A DNA stretch of 64,000 nucleotides from Marinobacter sp. X15-166B. GTDB taxonomy: Bacteria > Pseudomonadota > Gammaproteobacteria > Pseudomonadales > Oleiphilaceae. The stretch's first letter is position 1; each line of letters begins with the position of its first letter. The stretch spans positions 1,105,049 through 1,169,048 of the forward strand of contig NZ_MEIY01000001.1 in NCBI RefSeq assembly GCF_001752365.1. Reading direction: 5' to 3'. A model generated the notes under the pieces. It saw only the letters and a program-made list of their open reading frames with translations, was not told where the DNA came from and searched no databases. Positions 52,877 through 62,860 of this stretch are shown here, one piece after another. Position numbers and translations under genes: made by a program.

Positions 52877-54346
52877 ATGCTGCGAAGTATATTTGTGTGT
52901 ATTGCCGCTGCCCTGTTTTCGGTGCCCGTTTACGCCAGCGGGCTCGCTGAAGCCATCCCCCATTTAGGCGCCACCGATACCCTTGCCGGCTATCTGGCCG
53001 TATTTGTTTTTGCTATTGCTTACCTTGTTGTGGTGGGTGAAGAAAAACTGCAGCTGCGCAAATCCAAGCCGGTGTTGATCGGTGCAGGGATCATCTGGAT
53101 GCTGGTGGGGATCGTCAGCACCGACCCCACGGCGACCAAAGCGGCGTTCAGCCGCAACTTTCTGGATTTCAGTGAGTTGATGCTGTTTTTGCTGGTGGCC
53201 ATGACCTACATCAGCGCCCTGGAAGAGCGCCGGGTGTTTGAAGGCTTGCGTGCCTGGATGGTGCAGAAAGGGTTCAGTTACCAAACCTTGTTCTGGCTGA
53301 CCGGGATTCTGGCGTTCTTTATTTCCCCCATCGCCGATAACCTGACCACCGCCTTGCTGATGTGTGCGGTGGTGCTCAAGGTGGCCGAGGGCCAAGACCG
53401 CTTTATCGCCATGTGTTGCGTCAACATCGTGGTGGCCGCAAATGCGGGCGGAGCGTTCAGTCCGTTTGGCGACATCACCACCCTGATGGTCTGGCAGGCG
53501 GGCAAGGTGGAGTTCTTCGAGTTTTTCGATCTGCTGCTGCCGTCTATGGTGAATTTCCTGGTGCCGGCGCTGGCCATGAGCGTCTTTGTGCCCAAAGGCA
53601 AACCCGCCAGCATCAGCGAAGACGTGTTTTTGAAGCGCGGCGCCAAGCGCATCATGGGGCTGTTCCTGCTCACGATTGCCACCGCGGTCTGTGGCCACCA
53701 GTTCCTGGGGCTGCCCCCGGTATTCGGCATGATGGTGGGGCTGGGTTACCTGCAGTTCTTCGGTTACTTCCTGCGCATGAGCCTGCCATCGTCGCTGGCC
53801 AAGAAACGCACCATTGCCGAGCAGAAAGCCGACAAGGAGACCCTGCAATACATCGGCAGCGTCGTACCCTTCGATATCTTCAAAAACGTCGCCCGTGCCG
53901 AGTGGGATACCCTGCTGTTCTTCTACGGCGTGGTGATGTGCGTGGGGGGCCTGGGCTACTTTGGCTATTTGCAACTGGTCTCGGTGTTCTTGTTTGAGGA
54001 CGTGGGGGCCACCGGGGCCGCGTTCGGGATCGGGGTCATCTCGGCGATTGTCGATAACATTCCGGTGATGTTCGCGGTGCTGGAAATGGACCCGGCCATC
54101 AGCCACGGTCACTGGCTGCTGGTAACGCTGGCCGCCGGAGTAGGCGGCAGTTTGCTGCCCGTCGGCTCGGCCGCCGGTGTCGCCCTGATGGGCGCCGCCC
54201 GGGGTTACTACACCTTTATGAGCCATCTGCGCTGGTTGCCGGTCATCTTTCTGGGCTATGTGGCCAGTCTGTATGCTCACCTCTGGCTTGGCGACATGCT
54301 CGGCCTGTTCGAGGTGTTCACGACCTCACTGAGCGCGCTCAACTGA
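52877..54346 (+). CDS. nhaD: NhaD-type sodium/proton antiporter
   Basis: 489 residues with a signal-like first helix (LRSIFVCIAAALFSVPVYASG) and about twelve more helices. NhaD signatures: FFISPIADNLTTALLMCAVVLKV near 151, VNIVVAANAGGAFSPFGDITTLMVWQAG near 183-210, GIGVISAIVDNIPVMFAVLEMD near 381-402 and LPVGSAAGVALMGAARGYYTFMSHL near 430-454. These acidic-residue motifs mark the Na+/Li+ binding core. The gene is typical of halophilic and marine gammaproteobacteria and supports a saline habitat. Confidence 0.92.
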   Translation: MLRSIFVCIAAALFSVPVYASGLAEAIPHLGATDTLAGYLAVFVFAIAYLVVVGEEKLQLRKSKPVLIGAGIIWMLVGIVSTDPTATKAAFSRNFLDFSELMLFLLVAMTYISALEERRVFEGLRAWMVQKGFSYQTLFWLTGILAFFISPIADNLTTALLMCAVVLKVAEGQDRFIAMCCVNIVVAANAGGAFSPFGDITTLMVWQAGKVEFFEFFDLLLPSMVNFLVPALAMSVFVPKGKPASISEDVFLKRGAKRIMGLFLLTIATAVCGHQFLGLPPVFGMMVGLGYLQFFGYFLRMSLPSSLAKKRTIAEQKADKETLQYIGSVVPFDIFKNVARAEWDTLLFFYGVVMCVGGLGYFGYLQLVSVFLFEDVGATGAAFGIGVISAIVDNIPVMFAVLEMDPAISHGHWLLVTLAAGVGGSLLPVGSAAGVALMGAARGYYTFMSHLRWLPVIFLGYVASLYAHLWLGDMLGLFEVFTTSLSALN

Positions 54347-54471
54347 GGCCAGCAGGCCATCGCCGGCGCAGCCCTGCTGCGTCCGGCGTCCCTTTGTACG
54401 CACCTATCCATTTTTCGACCATACTGATTAATCTCCACCCATTCGACTGAGAATGAATCGAGGTACATCCA

Positions 54472-55962
54472 GTGTCGGAAGCGTCAGTGTTCATCGGCAA
54501 GGGCAGTCAGGTTCAGCGCTTGCTGTTGCATCGCGCCAACCGTCATGGGCTCATCGCCGGTGCCACCGGTACGGGCAAAACCGTCACCCTGCAAATTCTT
54601 GCGGAAGGTTTTTCCGCCCAGGGGGTGCCGGTGTTCATGGCCGACGTGAAAGGCGACCTGTCGGGCATCTCCCAGCCAGGCATCGCCAAACCGTTTCTGA
54701 CCCAACGTGCCGCTCAGGTGGGCCTTGAGCCCTACCAGCCGGCCGGCTTCCCCACGGTCTTCTGGGACGTGTTCGGCACCCAGGGCCACCCTCTGCGGGC
54801 CACCATTTCCGACATGGGCCCCTTGCTGCTGGCGCGGTTGCTGGAACTCAACGATACCCAGGAAGGGGTGCTCAACATCGCCTTCAAACTGGCGGATGAT
54901 CACCGCATGGCGCTGCTGGACCTGAAGGATCTGCGGGCATTGATGACCTTTGTGGCCGAGCAGGCGCAGGAACTCAGCGCGCTCTATGGCAACGTCAGTA
55001 AAGCCTCGGTCGGCGCAATTCAGCGGCGCTTGTTGCAACTGGAACAGCAGGGCGGCGACCGGTTCTTCGGCGAACCGGCTCTGGAGCTGGCCGATCTGAT
55101 GCGGTGCGACGGGGCGGGCCGCGGCCACATCAATCTGCTGGCGGCGAATCAACTGATCGAGCGGCCCCAACTCTACGCCACCATGCTGCTGTGGCTTTTG
55201 GCCGAGTTGTTCGAAGAATTACCGGAAGTCGGCGACCCCGCCAAACCCAGGCTGGTGTTCTTTTTTGACGAAGCCCACCTGCTGTTCGAGGACGCCCCAA
55301 AGGCGCTGTTAAGCAAGGTTGAGCAGGTGGTGCGGTTGATCCGTTCCAAAGGGGTGGGCGTGTATTTCGTCTCCCAGCACCCCACCGATATTCCCGACAA
55401 GATACTCGGCCAGCTTGGCAACCGGGTGCAACACGCACTGCGCGCGTTCACCAGTCGTGACCAGAAAGCGGTCCGTGCGGCCGCCTCCACCTTCCGACAG
55501 AACCCCGACCTTGATACCGAGCAGGTCATTACTGAACTCGGGGTGGGCGAAGCGCTGGTGTCCACCCTCGACGCCAAAGGCACGCCCTCCATGGTGGATC
55601 GCACGCTGATCCGGCCACCCGCGTCGCGGCTCGGCCCGGCCACAGCGGACGAACGGCACCGCCTGCTCAGCCGCAGTGAATTCGGCGCCCGCTACGACAC
55701 GGCGGTGGATCGTGACTCGGCCTACGAAATCCTGCAACAGCGCGCGGAGCAGGCGGCCAAAGCAGCCGAACAGGCCACAATCGAGGAACAACGCGTTTAC
55801 CAGGCCCCCGTCAGCAAGGGCAAACACGCCGCTCGAAGCCGGCGGTCGTCACGTCAGGGCATATTTGAAACCCTGGCGAAAAGCGTGGCGCGCACCGTAG
55901 GGCGGGAAATGACCCGGGGGATCATGCGCGGGGTGTTGGGCTCACTCTTCAAGGGGCGTTAA
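54472..55962 (+). CDS. HerA-like ATPase (DUF853)
   Basis: 496 residues from a GTG start. Walker A is GATGTGKT at 30-37; Walker B is [12 protein letters not shown] near 262-273; arginine-finger-like segment [19 protein letters not shown] near 287-305. C-terminal 90 residues are alanine/glutamine-rich and basic. The DUF853 group is a chromosomal HerA/FtsK-type ATPase, widespread in proteobacteria with no settled role, probably in DNA processing. No NurA-type nuclease is adjacent. Confidence 0.9.
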   Translation: MSEASVFIGKGSQVQRLLLHRANRHGLIAGATGTGKTVTLQILAEGFSAQGVPVFMADVKGDLSGISQPGIAKPFLTQRAAQVGLEPYQPAGFPTVFWDVFGTQGHPLRATISDMGPLLLARLLELNDTQEGVLNIAFKLADDHRMALLDLKDLRALMTFVAEQAQELSALYGNVSKASVGAIQRRLLQLEQQGGDRFFGEPALELADLMRCDGAGRGHINLLAANQLIERPQLYATMLLWLLAELFEELPEVGDPAKPRLVFFFDEAHLLFEDAPKALLSKVEQVVRLIRSKGVGVYFVSQHPTDIPDKILGQLGNRVQHALRAFTSRDQKAVRAAASTFRQNPDLDTEQVITELGVGEALVSTLDAKGTPSMVDRTLIRPPASRLGPATADERHRLLSRSEFGARYDTAVDRDSAYEILQQRAEQAAKAAEQATIEEQRVYQAPVSKGKHAARSRRSSRQGIFETLAKSVARTVGREMTRGIMRGVLGSLFKGR

Positions 55963-56040
55963 CGCGTTTGCACCCCTGCAGCATATCTTTCGCACAGGCG
56001 TCGCGGTGCCGCTACAGCAGTGCACGTGTGTCGCTCAATC

Positions 56041-57522
56041 TTAGCCTGTCACGGGGCTGCCGGCTGGGGTCTCAGCAACGCTGCGGTCGCGTAAATCTTT
56101 CACTGCCATGCCCAAGGCCAGCAAGATCACCAGCGCAATGGTCAGTAAACCAAGGCTCATCGCCACGGGCCAGGAACTGTAAGGGCGGACGGCAAACACA
56201 ATGGCGGTGATCACCGCAATGCCCACCGACGTTCCAATCCTTTGCCCGGTTTGCATGATGGCACCGGAACTGCCTGCGTAGGCAACGGGCACTTCGGCAA
56301 GGGTCAGGGCCTGGTTGGGGCTGACCACCGAGCCGTGACCGAGGCCAAAAAATGCCAGGGACAACAGCAGCCACCAGATACTCAGGCCCGCATACTCGTT
56401 CAGCAGCACCACCGCGACACTGGCAAGCATGCCGAAAATAGCGCAACCCAAGCCGCCAATGACAATTTTGCGACCATAGTGGTTGACCCGTTTACCCGCC
56501 CAGTTGGCGGAAAAGGCCGACAACAGGGCCGAAGGAATGCCGACCATCCCCGCTTCAAACGCGGAAAAACCAACGTTTTGCTGGACATACAAGGGCACCA
56601 GTACCCACACACTGGTCATGCCCAGAAAGTACAGCGTCATGATCAGACTGCCGTTGCGGTAACTCGAAGTGGTGAAAATTTTCAGATCCACCATGGGACT
56701 GAAGCCGCGCCGGGTGTACCAACGCTCCCACCGGACCCACAAATAAAACAGCAGCACTCCGGCCGGAAACAACAGCCACAGAAGCCCCGACGGGTGCGTT
56801 TCCACGAAGGGATAGAGCACGGCCAGGACCCCCGACCCCAGCAACAGGGCCCCGACCGGGTCCAGAGAGCTCAAGCCCTTACCTTGCTGGAGTTTGGGCT
56901 TGTGGATCAGAGGGCGCGGAAACCACAGCCACGCCAGCAGGATGGTTAACAAGCCCACCGGCACGTTAATGAGAAAGGTCAGTCGCCAGCCAAACTCGGG
57001 GCCACCCAGATCAATCAGCAGCCCGCCAAGTACCGGGCCAATGGCGACGGACACACCCACCGTGGTGCCGAAAAAACCAAAGGCGCGGCCGCGCTCTGCA
57101 CCTCGAAAATAGTGCTGAATCAACCCTATACCCTGCGGATTCAGAAACCCCGCGCCTACCCCCTGAATAAAACGGGCCATATTCAGCCAGTCCGCATCCG
57201 GCGCCAGGCCGGCGGCAATGGAAGCGAGGGTAAAAACCACCACGCCGAATATAAAAAGTCCGCCCCGGCCCATGAGGTCCCCGGCCCGGCCCGCACTGAC
57301 CAGCACCACGCCAAAGGTGAGCGCATAACCGGACAGCACCCACTGGATGTCGGAGCGGCTGGCATCCAGTGCTTCCTGAATCGACGCCAGGGCCACATTG
57401 ATCACACTGACGCTGATCAGCGACATGATGATCGCCATGAGGACTACCGCAAGAATCCGCCAACGGGCCGGATCAGCGCAGGTATCGGTGACGGTGTGTG
57501 GCTGGGTGGGGGCTTGAGTCAT
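56041..57522 (-). CDS. MFS transporter, DHA2 (14-helix) drug:proton antiporter
   Basis: 493 residues from ATG 57522 with about fourteen helices. DHA2 marks: SVSVINVALASIQEALDASRSDIQWVLSGYALTFGV near 37-72, RFIQGVGAGFLNPQGIGLIQHYF near 116-138, GPVLGGLLIDLGGPEFGWRLTFLINVPVG near 160-188. These proteins export drugs and small metabolites in exchange for protons; the actual substrate is unknown. No TolC or adaptor gene is adjacent. Confidence 0.88.
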   Translation of the reverse strand: MTQAPTQPHTVTDTCADPARWRILAVVLMAIIMSLISVSVINVALASIQEALDASRSDIQWVLSGYALTFGVVLVSAGRAGDLMGRGGLFIFGVVVFTLASIAAGLAPDADWLNMARFIQGVGAGFLNPQGIGLIQHYFRGAERGRAFGFFGTTVGVSVAIGPVLGGLLIDLGGPEFGWRLTFLINVPVGLLTILLAWLWFPRPLIHKPKLQQGKGLSSLDPVGALLLGSGVLAVLYPFVETHPSGLLWLLFPAGVLLFYLWVRWERWYTRRGFSPMVDLKIFTTSSYRNGSLIMTLYFLGMTSVWVLVPLYVQQNVGFSAFEAGMVGIPSALLSAFSANWAGKRVNHYGRKIVIGGLGCAIFGMLASVAVVLLNEYAGLSIWWLLLSLAFFGLGHGSVVSPNQALTLAEVPVAYAGSSGAIMQTGQRIGTSVGIAVITAIVFAVRPYSSWPVAMSLGLLTIALVILLALGMAVKDLRDRSVAETPAGSPVTG

Positions 57523-57693
57523 TTGAAAACTATCGCAGTCAATGTCGCAGGTTATCCGCTGAAGTAACCAAGGTGATGGATCGGTCGTACAGACCGCATG
57601 AGCGTGCCGTGGGCCGAGCCGGTAAATTGATGGTGCGCAGGATAAACCAAACCCGGCGGACGGCACCAGCGCTGATTACCGGGGTGCCGGTGG

Positions 57694-58200
57694 TTAACCC
57701 CGGACCGAGAACGCCTTATGGTAGGTGACCTCGCCCTGGGGCACACGGCCATCGAAGGTTAGTGCCTGAAAGTACTCTGCTGGTGCGCCCAAAAACTTTA
57801 ACCCGTCCATCACCTCGAACCCGAAGCGACTGTAAAAACCGGGCTCGCCAAGCACCACGCAACCGGCCGCCCCCAGTGCTTTGAGGTCAGCGAGTGCGCT
57901 GCGCAGCAGCCTGGTTCCCACGCCCTGCCGCTGATATTCAGGCAACACGGCGACCGGCCCAAGCCCCAACCAGCCAGACGTACCATCCGCGATACACACC
58001 GGAGAGATGGCCACATGCGCGATAACCTCGCCCTTGGCTTCCGCAACCCTTGAGATGGTCAACGCTTCGGCCCGGCGCAGGGCCGCGACGATGAAGTGCT
58101 CGGTATGATCCGTGTGCGCCGCTGCCCGGAAGGCCCGTTCAATGACCCGGTGAATGGGCGCGACATCGTCTGCGCTTTCAGCGCGAATCAGAGCATCCAC
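57694..58200 (-). CDS. GNAT family N-acetyltransferase (YhbS-like)
   Basis: 168 residues from GTG 58200, where AGAGG lies upstream and the usual DALIRAESADD family N-terminus begins; an ATG nine codons upstream is also possible. GNAT motif A is GLGPVAVLPEYQRQGVGTRLLRSALADLKALG near 77-108, then GEPGFYSRFGFEV near 116-128, the YhbS-type pattern. Substrate unknown. Confidence 0.83.
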   Translation of the reverse strand: MDALIRAESADDVAPIHRVIERAFRAAAHTDHTEHFIVAALRRAEALTISRVAEAKGEVIAHVAISPVCIADGTSGWLGLGPVAVLPEYQRQGVGTRLLRSALADLKALGAAGCVVLGEPGFYSRFGFEVMDGLKFLGAPAEYFQALTFDGRVPQGEVTYHKAFSVRG

Positions 58201-58284
58201 GGCTCGGCCTCTTGCAAAGGGGAACATCCGGAGCGCTCACGGCCGGTACCGACCGGAACGCTGGTTGGGCAATCCATTCCAGGT

Positions 58285-58659
58285 TTACACCATGCGTTGG
58301 TTGCGAGGCCCGAAAAACGCCCGCATCGAGGTGATTTTTCCTTCCTCATTGAAGGTCATGACATCAATAGGATTTATCGTCATGGGCCCCTTTTTCGTTT
58401 CAATTTCGATGCAAAACGCGAAGGCAGCCTCGTTACCGGCCACGCGTATTTCGGATTCCAGGGTGCCTTTTGCCCCCGCATCCATAGCGATCTGGTAAAA
58501 CTCCCGGAGCGCAGGTTTGCCAACTTTCCTGTCACTGCCCACCGGATCTTCAATCCAGCAATCGTCGGCGTACAAATCAATAATGGCATCAAGATCCTTA
58601 CGCTCGAAAGACGCCAGGTAGGTATGAACTGCGGAAACTATTTTTTCTTCCAGTGACAC
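58285..58659 (-). CDS. Ketosteroid isomerase-like NTF2 protein
   Basis: 124 residues from GTG 58659 (CAGGGG upstream). NTF2 fold with EEKIVSAVHTYLASFERKDLDAIIDLYADDCWIEDPVGSD near 3-42, REFYQIAMDAG near 51 and the hydrophobic strands AAFAFCIEIET, ITSMRAFFGPRN. The EDPVGSD segment resembles steroid delta-isomerase-type members. Substrate unknown. Confidence 0.75.
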   Translation of the reverse strand: MSLEEKIVSAVHTYLASFERKDLDAIIDLYADDCWIEDPVGSDRKVGKPALREFYQIAMDAGAKGTLESEIRVAGNEAAFAFCIEIETKKGPMTINPIDVMTFNEEGKITSMRAFFGPRNQRMV

Positions 58660-58743
58660 GGCAAACCCCTGTGTTGTTAGTCGATGGTGGTTAAACCCCA
58701 TCATACCCCAGGGTCTGTGCGGGTGTAGTGCCAAAAGACCGGC

Positions 58744-59133
58744 TCACACCATGGACGCGCCCCGGGTTTGCAGCAGATCCCGGAGTAACGACCGGTGACA
58801 CAGGGCTTCGTGCTCGCAATAACAGCCCACGGAGAAATTGGTTTGATGAGACAGTGCCGCCAGAAGATCCAGATCACGGGCGGCTTCGGGTTGCTTCATT
58901 TCAGCCAGGAATCTGCGCTGGAAGGCACGCCACTGTTTCTGATCGTCATCAATCGGGAAGAACTCTTTCAAGAGCGCGGCACTGGGAGACAGGTTCGGAA
59001 ACCAGACATCGTAAATATCCCTCGCTGCGTATTCCTCCTTGCGAAGGCCACGGGGCGGTCTGCGCACTGTCCCGATTCGAAGCCCTTCGTCTGCGGCTCG
59101 GGGGCTCCCCAACCTGACAATTCGTATTCCCAT
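58744..59133 (-). CDS. DUF488 family protein
   Basis: 129 residues from ATG 59133. Marks: IRIVRLGSPRAADEGLRIGTVRRPPRGL near 3-30, YDVWFPNLSPS near 41, CYCEHEALCHRSLLRDLL near 104-121, which is the DUF488 C-terminal motif CxC.xxxCHR. The cysteines and histidine may bind metal. Function unknown. Confidence 0.85.
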   Translation of the reverse strand: MGIRIVRLGSPRAADEGLRIGTVRRPPRGLRKEEYAARDIYDVWFPNLSPSAALLKEFFPIDDDQKQWRAFQRRFLAEMKQPEAARDLDLLAALSHQTNFSVGCYCEHEALCHRSLLRDLLQTRGASMV

Positions 59134-59192
59134 AATTCCTGATCCTTGGGCCGGCACCGGGCACAGAATCTGCCCCATCGCTGGCTGTTTAG

Positions 59193-59558
59193 TCACCAAT
59201 CGTTGTTGAAGCCGCTTGGGCTGACGCCCTGGTCAAACGAGGCACCGATTAAATCGTCGCTGTGTGAGCAGAATCCGTCATTCGAATCGGTGCCAAAGGG
59301 GTTCCCGGCAACATCAATGCCGCCCATCATCGGCAACCCGGTCGCCGGATTCACGTCGGTCACGGTGTGACCGACCCTGCCGCCCCCTGGATCGCAATTG
59401 CCCTCACCGGTCGCGGTGCTGGCCTGCGCCTCTCGTTGTCCCTCACCGGCTGCAAAACGGGCCACAAAAAACCCGATCAGTCCGCCAATCACCATTTCCT
59501 GAACGCCAAAAAATCCACCGGCGACCACCCCCATAAAGGTCCAAAGCACTTTTTTCAT
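59193..59558 (-). CDS. Hypothetical small membrane protein
   Basis: 121 residues. One or two hydrophobic helices at 4-35 (WTFMGVVAGGFFGV, IGGLIGFFVARFAAGE), then a glycine/aspartate-rich soluble tail with the cysteines of GEGNCDPGGG and DGFCSHSDDL. Not recognised. The ribosome binding site is weak, but the helix and composition argue that it is coding. Confidence 0.5.
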   Translation of the reverse strand: MKKVLWTFMGVVAGGFFGVQEMVIGGLIGFFVARFAAGEGQREAQASTATGEGNCDPGGGRVGHTVTDVNPATGLPMMGGIDVAGNPFGTDSNDGFCSHSDDLIGASFDQGVSPSGFNNDW

Positions 59559-59785
59559 GGTATCTGCTTACAATTTCACGCCCACATTAAGGCGCGACAA
59601 CGGGTTGGTCCGGATCGCGCCAGACAATATTCGACTGGTCATTCCAGCGCTCGCCGGCCTCGATTGGACCGCCAAGCGCACCAGATTTCAGCGTGTGGTC
59701 ATGCGCCGTGAATCACCCGCCATACCCTGCCCCCATTGCTGCACCGCTATGGCACCGGGGGCGGTTTATTCTTTGGTTACCCGGC

Positions 59786-60736
59786 TCACCGGGCAGATCG
59801 TGTACCCCGGCCCTGCTGATGCGCCAGCGCGTAGTCGATTGCCGCCCGCACCGCGGTGACCTGGGCGGCGTTGCATTGCTCGGGGGTCACCCGGGGACTG
59901 TCGGGATAGACCTCGGTGGTGGTTGTATAGGGGGCGCCGGTGATACTGGCGCACAGGCCCAGCTGCTTGATCGGGTACTGGATAACCCCCCGTGCGACCA
60001 CCGGTGAACCGAAGATTTCGCCATTGGCATCGGCCGGTGCAATATGGGTGATTGGCGCCACGGCCTCAATAATCGCCTGCTGAAAATCGGGCTGGGGGTG
60101 CTCGCTGTCATCTACCAGGTAGAAGCCGTCAGGGATTCCACCGGGTTCGAAAGGCTGGCCGTCGCGGGCCGCCAGCGCGGGACGAAACTCGGTTTCATCG
60201 CTGTCGGTGGTTTCGTGCAGGTCCATATGCACCAGGACACGGTCCTGAATGGGTGCCACCATCTCCATGAGCGCCGTCGATTCCCCTGCCGCGCTGTCCG
60301 GGTGAAACGAGCGGTTCGGATCGACCGCGTTCGGGTTCCAGCGGTGGATACGTTCGTAGGCCCAGGGGCTGACGCAGGGCGCAACCAGCAAATTGACCCG
60401 GCCCGCGTATTCCGCCCCATGCTGGTCGACGAATTGCAGCGCGCCGTGTACCCCGCTGGTTTCATAGCCGTGGACCCCACCGGTTATCAGTATGACCGGT
60501 AGATCCTCACGCCAGCTGCGGCTGCGGATGGCCATCAGCGGGTAACGATCGGTGGCATAGTCCAGACAGCCATACTGGTCCACATCGAAGCGCGGGCGCA
60601 GGCGTTCGATCGCACTCAGCACCTCGGACGCGTAACTGCGCTGCCGGGACTGTCGTGACAACCACTCGGCGCGTTCCACATCGCCCCAGGGAACGCCGGG
60701 GGTACCAATTGAATAGGCGGCGGAAGCCGTGTTCAT
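59786..60736 (-). CDS. M14-type zinc carboxypeptidase-like protein
   Basis: 316 residues. The M14/AspA-type zinc site is visible: H89 and E92 in ITGGVHGYETSG, and the third ligand H174 in VHMDLHETTDSD. RWNPNAVDPNRSF near 132-144 gives the substrate-binding asparagine/arginine, and TTTEVYPDSP near 272 holds the catalytic glutamate. Family members cleave peptides or act on N-acyl amino acids. Substrate unknown. Confidence 0.88.
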   Translation of the reverse strand: MNTASAAYSIGTPGVPWGDVERAEWLSRQSRQRSYASEVLSAIERLRPRFDVDQYGCLDYATDRYPLMAIRSRSWREDLPVILITGGVHGYETSGVHGALQFVDQHGAEYAGRVNLLVAPCVSPWAYERIHRWNPNAVDPNRSFHPDSAAGESTALMEMVAPIQDRVLVHMDLHETTDSDETEFRPALAARDGQPFEPGGIPDGFYLVDDSEHPQPDFQQAIIEAVAPITHIAPADANGEIFGSPVVARGVIQYPIKQLGLCASITGAPYTTTTEVYPDSPRVTPEQCNAAQVTAVRAAIDYALAHQQGRGTRSAR

Positions 60737-60853
60737 CTTATTGTTCTCCAGTGATGCTCGATGCCGGGCACCAGTCTAGCATCCACGACTGGTGTGCTCG
60801 CAAGTCCGCCGGCGGCCTTTGGAACGTGGCCGGCCGCTTCTGGCACCAGGGAA

Positions 60854-61561
60854 TCAGCTCAGGTCGCCCGGTGGAAACACCACCCTTTCAGCCCCTTCCT
60901 GCCAGGGCGGGAATTTGAGCATAACCTGCTGGAACGCGGGATGTTCCAGCCACTCCCTCAGCCATTGCTGCAGATTCGGATAGGGCAACCGGTAGAACAC
61001 CTCCCGGTCAACGTGGGCAAACTGGCGCACAAACGGCATGATGCCGATGTCGGCGATGCTGATGCTGTCCCCCAGCAGATACCTGTTGCTGGCAAGCAAG
61101 CGCTCCAGCTCCAGCAAAAACACCTCGCCCTTTTGCCGGTAAGCCAGCGGAGGGAACTCAGGGTGACGGTCGGCGTATTTATAACGGTCGAGCCAGTGTT
61201 TGAATTCGTTGTCGTTACGGTCGATCAGCGCGTCAGCGACTGCCAAATCGGTGCTTAACAAGCCGTGCGGATCGCGCTGCTGCAGCGCCCACTCCAGTAT
61301 TTCCCGGCTTTCCTCGATAACGGCTCGGTGCGTGTCGTCCCTCTCGACCAGCTCCAGCACCGGCACCGTGCCTTTCGGACTGATGGCCAGCATCTGTGCG
61401 GGTTTGTTTTTCAGCACGACCTCCCGCAGCTCCACCCTGAGCCCGGCGAACACAAACGCCAGTCGGGCGCGCATGGCGTAAGGGCAACGACGGAAGGAGT
61501 ACAAGCGATGCAGTGAAACAGTGATGGTGTGCCTCCAGGCTGAATTGACCAAGGCGCTCAT
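60854..61561 (-). CDS. Glutathione S-transferase family protein
   Basis: 235 residues from ATG 61561. N-terminal thioredoxin-like domain starts at SLHRLYSFRRCPYAMRARLAF near residue 16, with KGTVPVLEL near 62 and EESREILEWAL near 82; helical C-terminal domain follows (LLGDSISIADIGIMPFVRQFAHVD near 163-186). The domain starts 15 residues after the annotated ATG, and a GGAGG ribosome binding site sits six bases before an in-frame ATC (61525), not before the ATG. The true start is doubtful. Confidence 0.85.
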   Translation of the reverse strand: MSALVNSAWRHTITVSLHRLYSFRRCPYAMRARLAFVFAGLRVELREVVLKNKPAQMLAISPKGTVPVLELVERDDTHRAVIEESREILEWALQQRDPHGLLSTDLAVADALIDRNDNEFKHWLDRYKYADRHPEFPPLAYRQKGEVFLLELERLLASNRYLLGDSISIADIGIMPFVRQFAHVDREVFYRLPYPNLQQWLREWLEHPAFQQVMLKFPPWQEGAERVVFPPGDLS

Positions 61562-61660
61562 TATACGAAAGTTTTTGCGTTAACGGCGCAGCCTGGTCGC
61601 GCCCGGTAATCTGCACTGGTCAACCGTCGGTCAGGTTCGCGCCACTTCCGTGGTGTGCTT

Positions 61661-62347
61661 TCATTCTGCCCACAGTTGTGCCCTGAAAGAACTTTGCCGC
61701 CAGAGCAGTGCAACCCAAAATGCGTGCAGGTAGATGAGCAGCGCCAATACCCATTCAAACGCATCATCCACCTGGCGGTACCAGTCCGGCACCACAACGC
61801 TCAGGATAACGGAGAGGATGCCCACCGCTAAGGTCACTTCGCTCAACCACAGCAGACGTTTGCCGCTTTGGTGCCAGCGTGGGTGGTCGCTCAGGGCGGC
61901 ACTGATCAGCAACTGGGCAAGGTAGGTAAGCGCGAAATACAGCACGACTCCGGTACGCCGGGTGAGGCTGAAACCTGCACCTTCGTGACCAAGCGCCAGA
62001 GTGTAGGCGCCCAAAGCCACGCAGGCCACCAGCCCAAGCCAGCGAATCCAGAACTGGCCGTGACCGGGCGCGCCCAAACGCCGCAACCAGAGGCTGTTGA
62101 GCCACCAGAACTGCACGCCAAGCAGCGCTGCGGGCAGCATGGCCCCCTTGAAGATAAAATAGGCCATGCCGTGACGCCCTGTTCGGCTGATGCTGGTGCA
62201 ACTATCCCAGTAGGGTACGCACCAGGGAACATAGCCCTCGAGGATCGCAACAGCAAACGTAACGTGAATGGCTAAAAAGGGCACCAGCGCAGCTGCCAGT
62301 GCGAACGGCCACAAAGGAATGCAGCGACCCCGGGTTGTCCTGTTCAT
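61661..62347 (-). CDS. Frag1/DRAM/Sfk1-like membrane protein
   Basis: 228 residues with six hydrophobic segments. The segment CTSISRTGRHGMAYFIFKGAML near 50-71 resembles the conserved SISRTG motif of the Frag1/DRAM/Sfk1 family (eukaryotic and bacterial). Function unknown in bacteria. Start ATG 62347. Confidence 0.65.
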   Translation of the reverse strand: MNRTTRGRCIPLWPFALAAALVPFLAIHVTFAVAILEGYVPWCVPYWDSCTSISRTGRHGMAYFIFKGAMLPAALLGVQFWWLNSLWLRRLGAPGHGQFWIRWLGLVACVALGAYTLALGHEGAGFSLTRRTGVVLYFALTYLAQLLISAALSDHPRWHQSGKRLLWLSEVTLAVGILSVILSVVVPDWYRQVDDAFEWVLALLIYLHAFWVALLWRQSSFRAQLWAE

Positions 62348-62383
62348 TCCACCTCCCGGCCATGAACACCGTTCGGGCCCGGT

Positions 62384-62815
62384 TCAAGCCCGGTTATCAA
62401 AGACCATTCTAACCGCTCGGCCTTCCTCTCCCCAGGGGGTAATGTTCGTCATCTGAAGCACCAGTGAACCGTCCGGTCGTTGAGATAACCGACTCCGCCA
62501 GCCCCAATCGGGACTGTCGGGCACTTCATACGCATGACTCACAGTGAAAATGCCCCAGGCTTCGGGATTATTAACACACCGGACCGGATTCTGCTGGTGC
62601 CAGCTATCCACCCAGATCGCACCGTTTTCATCGAAGAACGTGAAGCTCCCGTTTTGCGGGGCCTTGTCATACCACCACGAATAATGAATGGCGTCATTTT
62701 CGATCGTGAGTTCACACGCATAATATGCAGCAGTGTTGCCGGCTGGGTCCAGCCACAGTTCTCCCGTGCCTGTCCACCGGGTTCCCGTCAGTTTTGCAAG
62801 CCGTTCGTTGATCAT
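62384..62815 (-). CDS. Conserved hypothetical protein (DUF1579-like size class)
   Basis: 143 residues from ATG 62815 (GGAGAACGAG upstream). Starts NERLAKLTGTRWTGTGELWLDPAGN, followed by TIENDAIHYSWWYD and PAWGIFTVSHAYEVPDSPDW-type beta strands. A lipocalin-like beta-sandwich is likely. Not recognised. It lies between the membrane gene and the helicase, all in the same direction. Confidence 0.55.
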   Translation of the reverse strand: MINERLAKLTGTRWTGTGELWLDPAGNTAAYYACELTIENDAIHYSWWYDKAPQNGSFTFFDENGAIWVDSWHQQNPVRCVNNPEAWGIFTVSHAYEVPDSPDWGWRSRLSQRPDGSLVLQMTNITPWGEEGRAVRMVFDNRA

Positions 62816-62860
62816 CTCGTTCTCCACAGTGGCCTGCGGGGTCACAGCGCCTGGCAGGCT

